A DNA stretch of 5,612 nt, from NCBI GenBank assembly GCA_026987995.1, contig JALSMC010000328.1, forward strand, positions 1-5,612, read 5' to 3'. The position numbers were made by a program, and so were the translations under genes. This stretch comes from Sulfurimonas sp. Its GTDB lineage: Bacteria > Campylobacterota > Campylobacteria > Campylobacterales > Sulfurimonadaceae. Below are positions 5,232 to 5,612 of the stretch, in pieces. The notes below the pieces were generated by a model that saw only the letters and a program-made list of their open reading frames with translations, ran no database searches and was not told the origin of the DNA. Each line of letters begins with the position of its first letter. Position 1 is the stretch's first letter.

Positions 5232-5371
5232 CAGTTGGGACAGATAGAGAGCATCAACTCTCTAAAAGCTTTTAATACAATCGTAATTCTAAAAGAATTA
5301 TGATTATAACAATTACAAGGGCAAGTTGCATTGTTACTCCTTTTTAAAGGCTAACCCTGTCCCACCTAACT
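5232..5371 (+). ncRNA. Candidate antisense RNA (type I antitoxin-like) covering the small peptide gene
   Basis: A plus-strand RNA from the extended -10 at 5217-5225 would start at about 5232-5233 and span the whole opposite-strand peptide gene. It is highly folded: TGGGACAG (5236-5243) pairs with CTGTCCCA (5357-5364) and AGTT with AACT (5368-5371), closing the ends. Inside are TAGAGAG/CTCTCTA (5245-5264), a 12-bp stem (5279-5290 with 5294-5305), TAACAAT/ATTGTTA (5307-5336) and CCTTT/AAAGG (5339-5350). The 12-bp stem contains a G-U pair in plus-strand RNA that would be a C-A mismatch in the minus-strand RNA, which favours the plus strand as the folded product. The 3' end is a guess based on the closing stem; no U-run terminator is seen, and the RNA might continue to the hairpin near 5469. 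Confidence 0.5.
5272..5331 (-). CDS. 19-residue hydrophobic peptide, candidate type I toxin (Ibs-like)
   Basis: The minus strand encodes MQLALVIVIIIILLELRLY and a TAA stop. ATG at 5331-5329 has a strong Shine-Dalgarno, AAAAAGGAG, with a 5-nt spacer. Residues 3-14 are all aliphatic and could form a single membrane-spanning helix, with charged E15 and R17 and a terminal tyrosine. Size and composition match Ibs-type toxins of enterobacteria, 18-19-residue membrane peptides controlled by antisense Sib RNAs. The ribosome site can pair with CCTTT just upstream (5350-5346), and GTGGGACAG in its leader can pair with CTGTCCCA downstream of the stop, so the mRNA may be locked until processed, as in other type I toxins. 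The chance of a short hydrophobic frame in AT-rich DNA is real, but the ribosome site and the opposing promoter raise it well above background. Confidence 0.5.
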   Translation of the reverse strand: MQLALVIVIIIILLELRLY

Positions 5372-5418
5372 CCTCACAATACAATTCATTAACACTTATA
5401 ATCGCCAACCGAATAACA

Positions 5419-5424
5419 ATTATA
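5419..5424 (-). promoter_or_regulatory. -10 box (TATAAT) for the small peptide mRNA
   Basis: A perfect TATAAT on the minus strand downstream of the terminator of the previous gene. The predicted start near 5412 gives a leader of about 80 nt before the peptide ATG. TATAAG at 5400-5395 is a second, weaker option. The upstream sequence is AT-rich with no -35. Confidence 0.5.
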
Positions 5425-5445
5425 GTATCATTTTAAACTTACTTA

Positions 5446-5469
5446 TAAAAGTATGACAAATTGCCATAC
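5446..5469 (-). terminator. Intrinsic terminator of the upstream minus-strand gene
   Basis: On the minus strand GTATGGCA-ATT-TGTCATAC forms an 8-bp stem, including one G-U pair, followed at once by TTTTAT. It begins 8 nt after the stop codon of the partial gene at 5477-5612. The G-U pair forms only in minus-strand RNA, which fits that direction. It separates that gene from the downstream peptide/antisense locus and recD2. Confidence 0.6.
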
Positions 5470-5476
5470 AATTAAG

Positions 5477-5612
5477 TTATTTCGTAACTATCGCATAAGT
5501 GATATCTAGTATCTCTTTATGGCTTTTAATAAACTTGTTTAAATCTTTGAGTTTTAAGTTTTTGATTTTCTCTAACTCTGCACTTGAATGACCTGACTCA
5601 AAACCTTTATAG
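5477..5612 (-). CDS. C-terminal fragment of an unidentified protein (partial, N-terminus outside window)
   Basis: The minus strand is open from the window edge to TAA at 5479-5477, giving 44 residues that begin YKGFESGHSSAELEKIKN and end FIKSHKEILDITYAIVTK. It is lysine-rich, with a helix-like stretch (about 10-33) followed by a short strand-like end. The pattern of a last helix then a beta strand ending in IVTK recalls the tails of M16-type peptidases, but this is too weak to name it. Support that it is coding: codon use like its neighbours, no internal stop, and a terminator just after the stop. Confidence 0.65.
   Translation of the reverse strand, partial: YKGFESGHSSAELEKIKNLKLKDLNKFIKSHKEILDITYAIVTK

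Noticed and set aside
5232..5371. Known housekeeping RNA such as 6S, SRP, RNase P or tmRNA
   Set aside because: The hallmark sequences of SRP, RNase P and tmRNA are absent, and a closed multi-hairpin fold does not match the single bubble-centred rod of 6S RNA.

Overview
The window is AT-rich DNA that looks like Campylobacterota (Epsilonproteobacteria), probably a Sulfurimonas-type genome. The evidence is an MqnP-type UbiA prenyltransferase (the futalosine menaquinone route used in this phylum), a short MiaA of about 295 residues, a one-domain PpiC parvulin, a RecD2-type helicase, and promoters that consist mostly of a TATAAT box without a clear -35. The genus is an inference from protein character, not from a database match.

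Layout: 1-513 (minus) is the N-terminal 171 residues of mqnP. It is divergent from miaA (579-1466, plus), whose extended -10 sits so close to the start codon that the mRNA may be leaderless. miaA overlaps the tail of ppiC (1450-1728, minus) by 17 bp. Positions 1801-2069 hold a 269-bp non-coding palindromic insertion with 32-bp terminal inverted repeats (30/32 identical) and a 6-7 bp target duplication. It is a MITE-like element that folds into a three-way junction, and it landed between a probable -10 box and the ribosome binding site of a small lipoprotein gene (2093-2596, plus). A second, RNA-level three-way structure at 2600-2682 masks the Shine-Dalgarno sequence of an 85-residue HicA-like gene (2690-2947, plus) that has no HicB next to it. 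A RecD2-type helicase (2949-5186, minus, TTG start) converges on it with a 1-nt gap.

The most interesting part is the interval 5187-5476. It is bounded by an intrinsic terminator of the upstream minus-strand gene (5446-5469) and the recD2 start. On the minus strand it encodes a 19-residue, almost wholly hydrophobic peptide (5272-5331) behind a strong Shine-Dalgarno. On the plus strand a perfect extended -10 (5217-5225) would start an RNA at about 5232-5233 that runs fully antisense to that peptide gene. The RNA would fold into several hairpins closed by an 8-bp stem joining its two ends. This arrangement, peptide size and antisense length resemble the Ibs/Sib type I toxin-antitoxin class, so I propose a candidate new type I system. 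The window ends in the C-terminal 44 residues of an unidentified minus-strand gene (5477-5612).

The genes do not form one pathway. They are housekeeping functions (quinone synthesis, tRNA modification, protein folding, DNA repair) interspersed with three small accessory elements: the MITE, the HicA-like orphan and the candidate type I locus.
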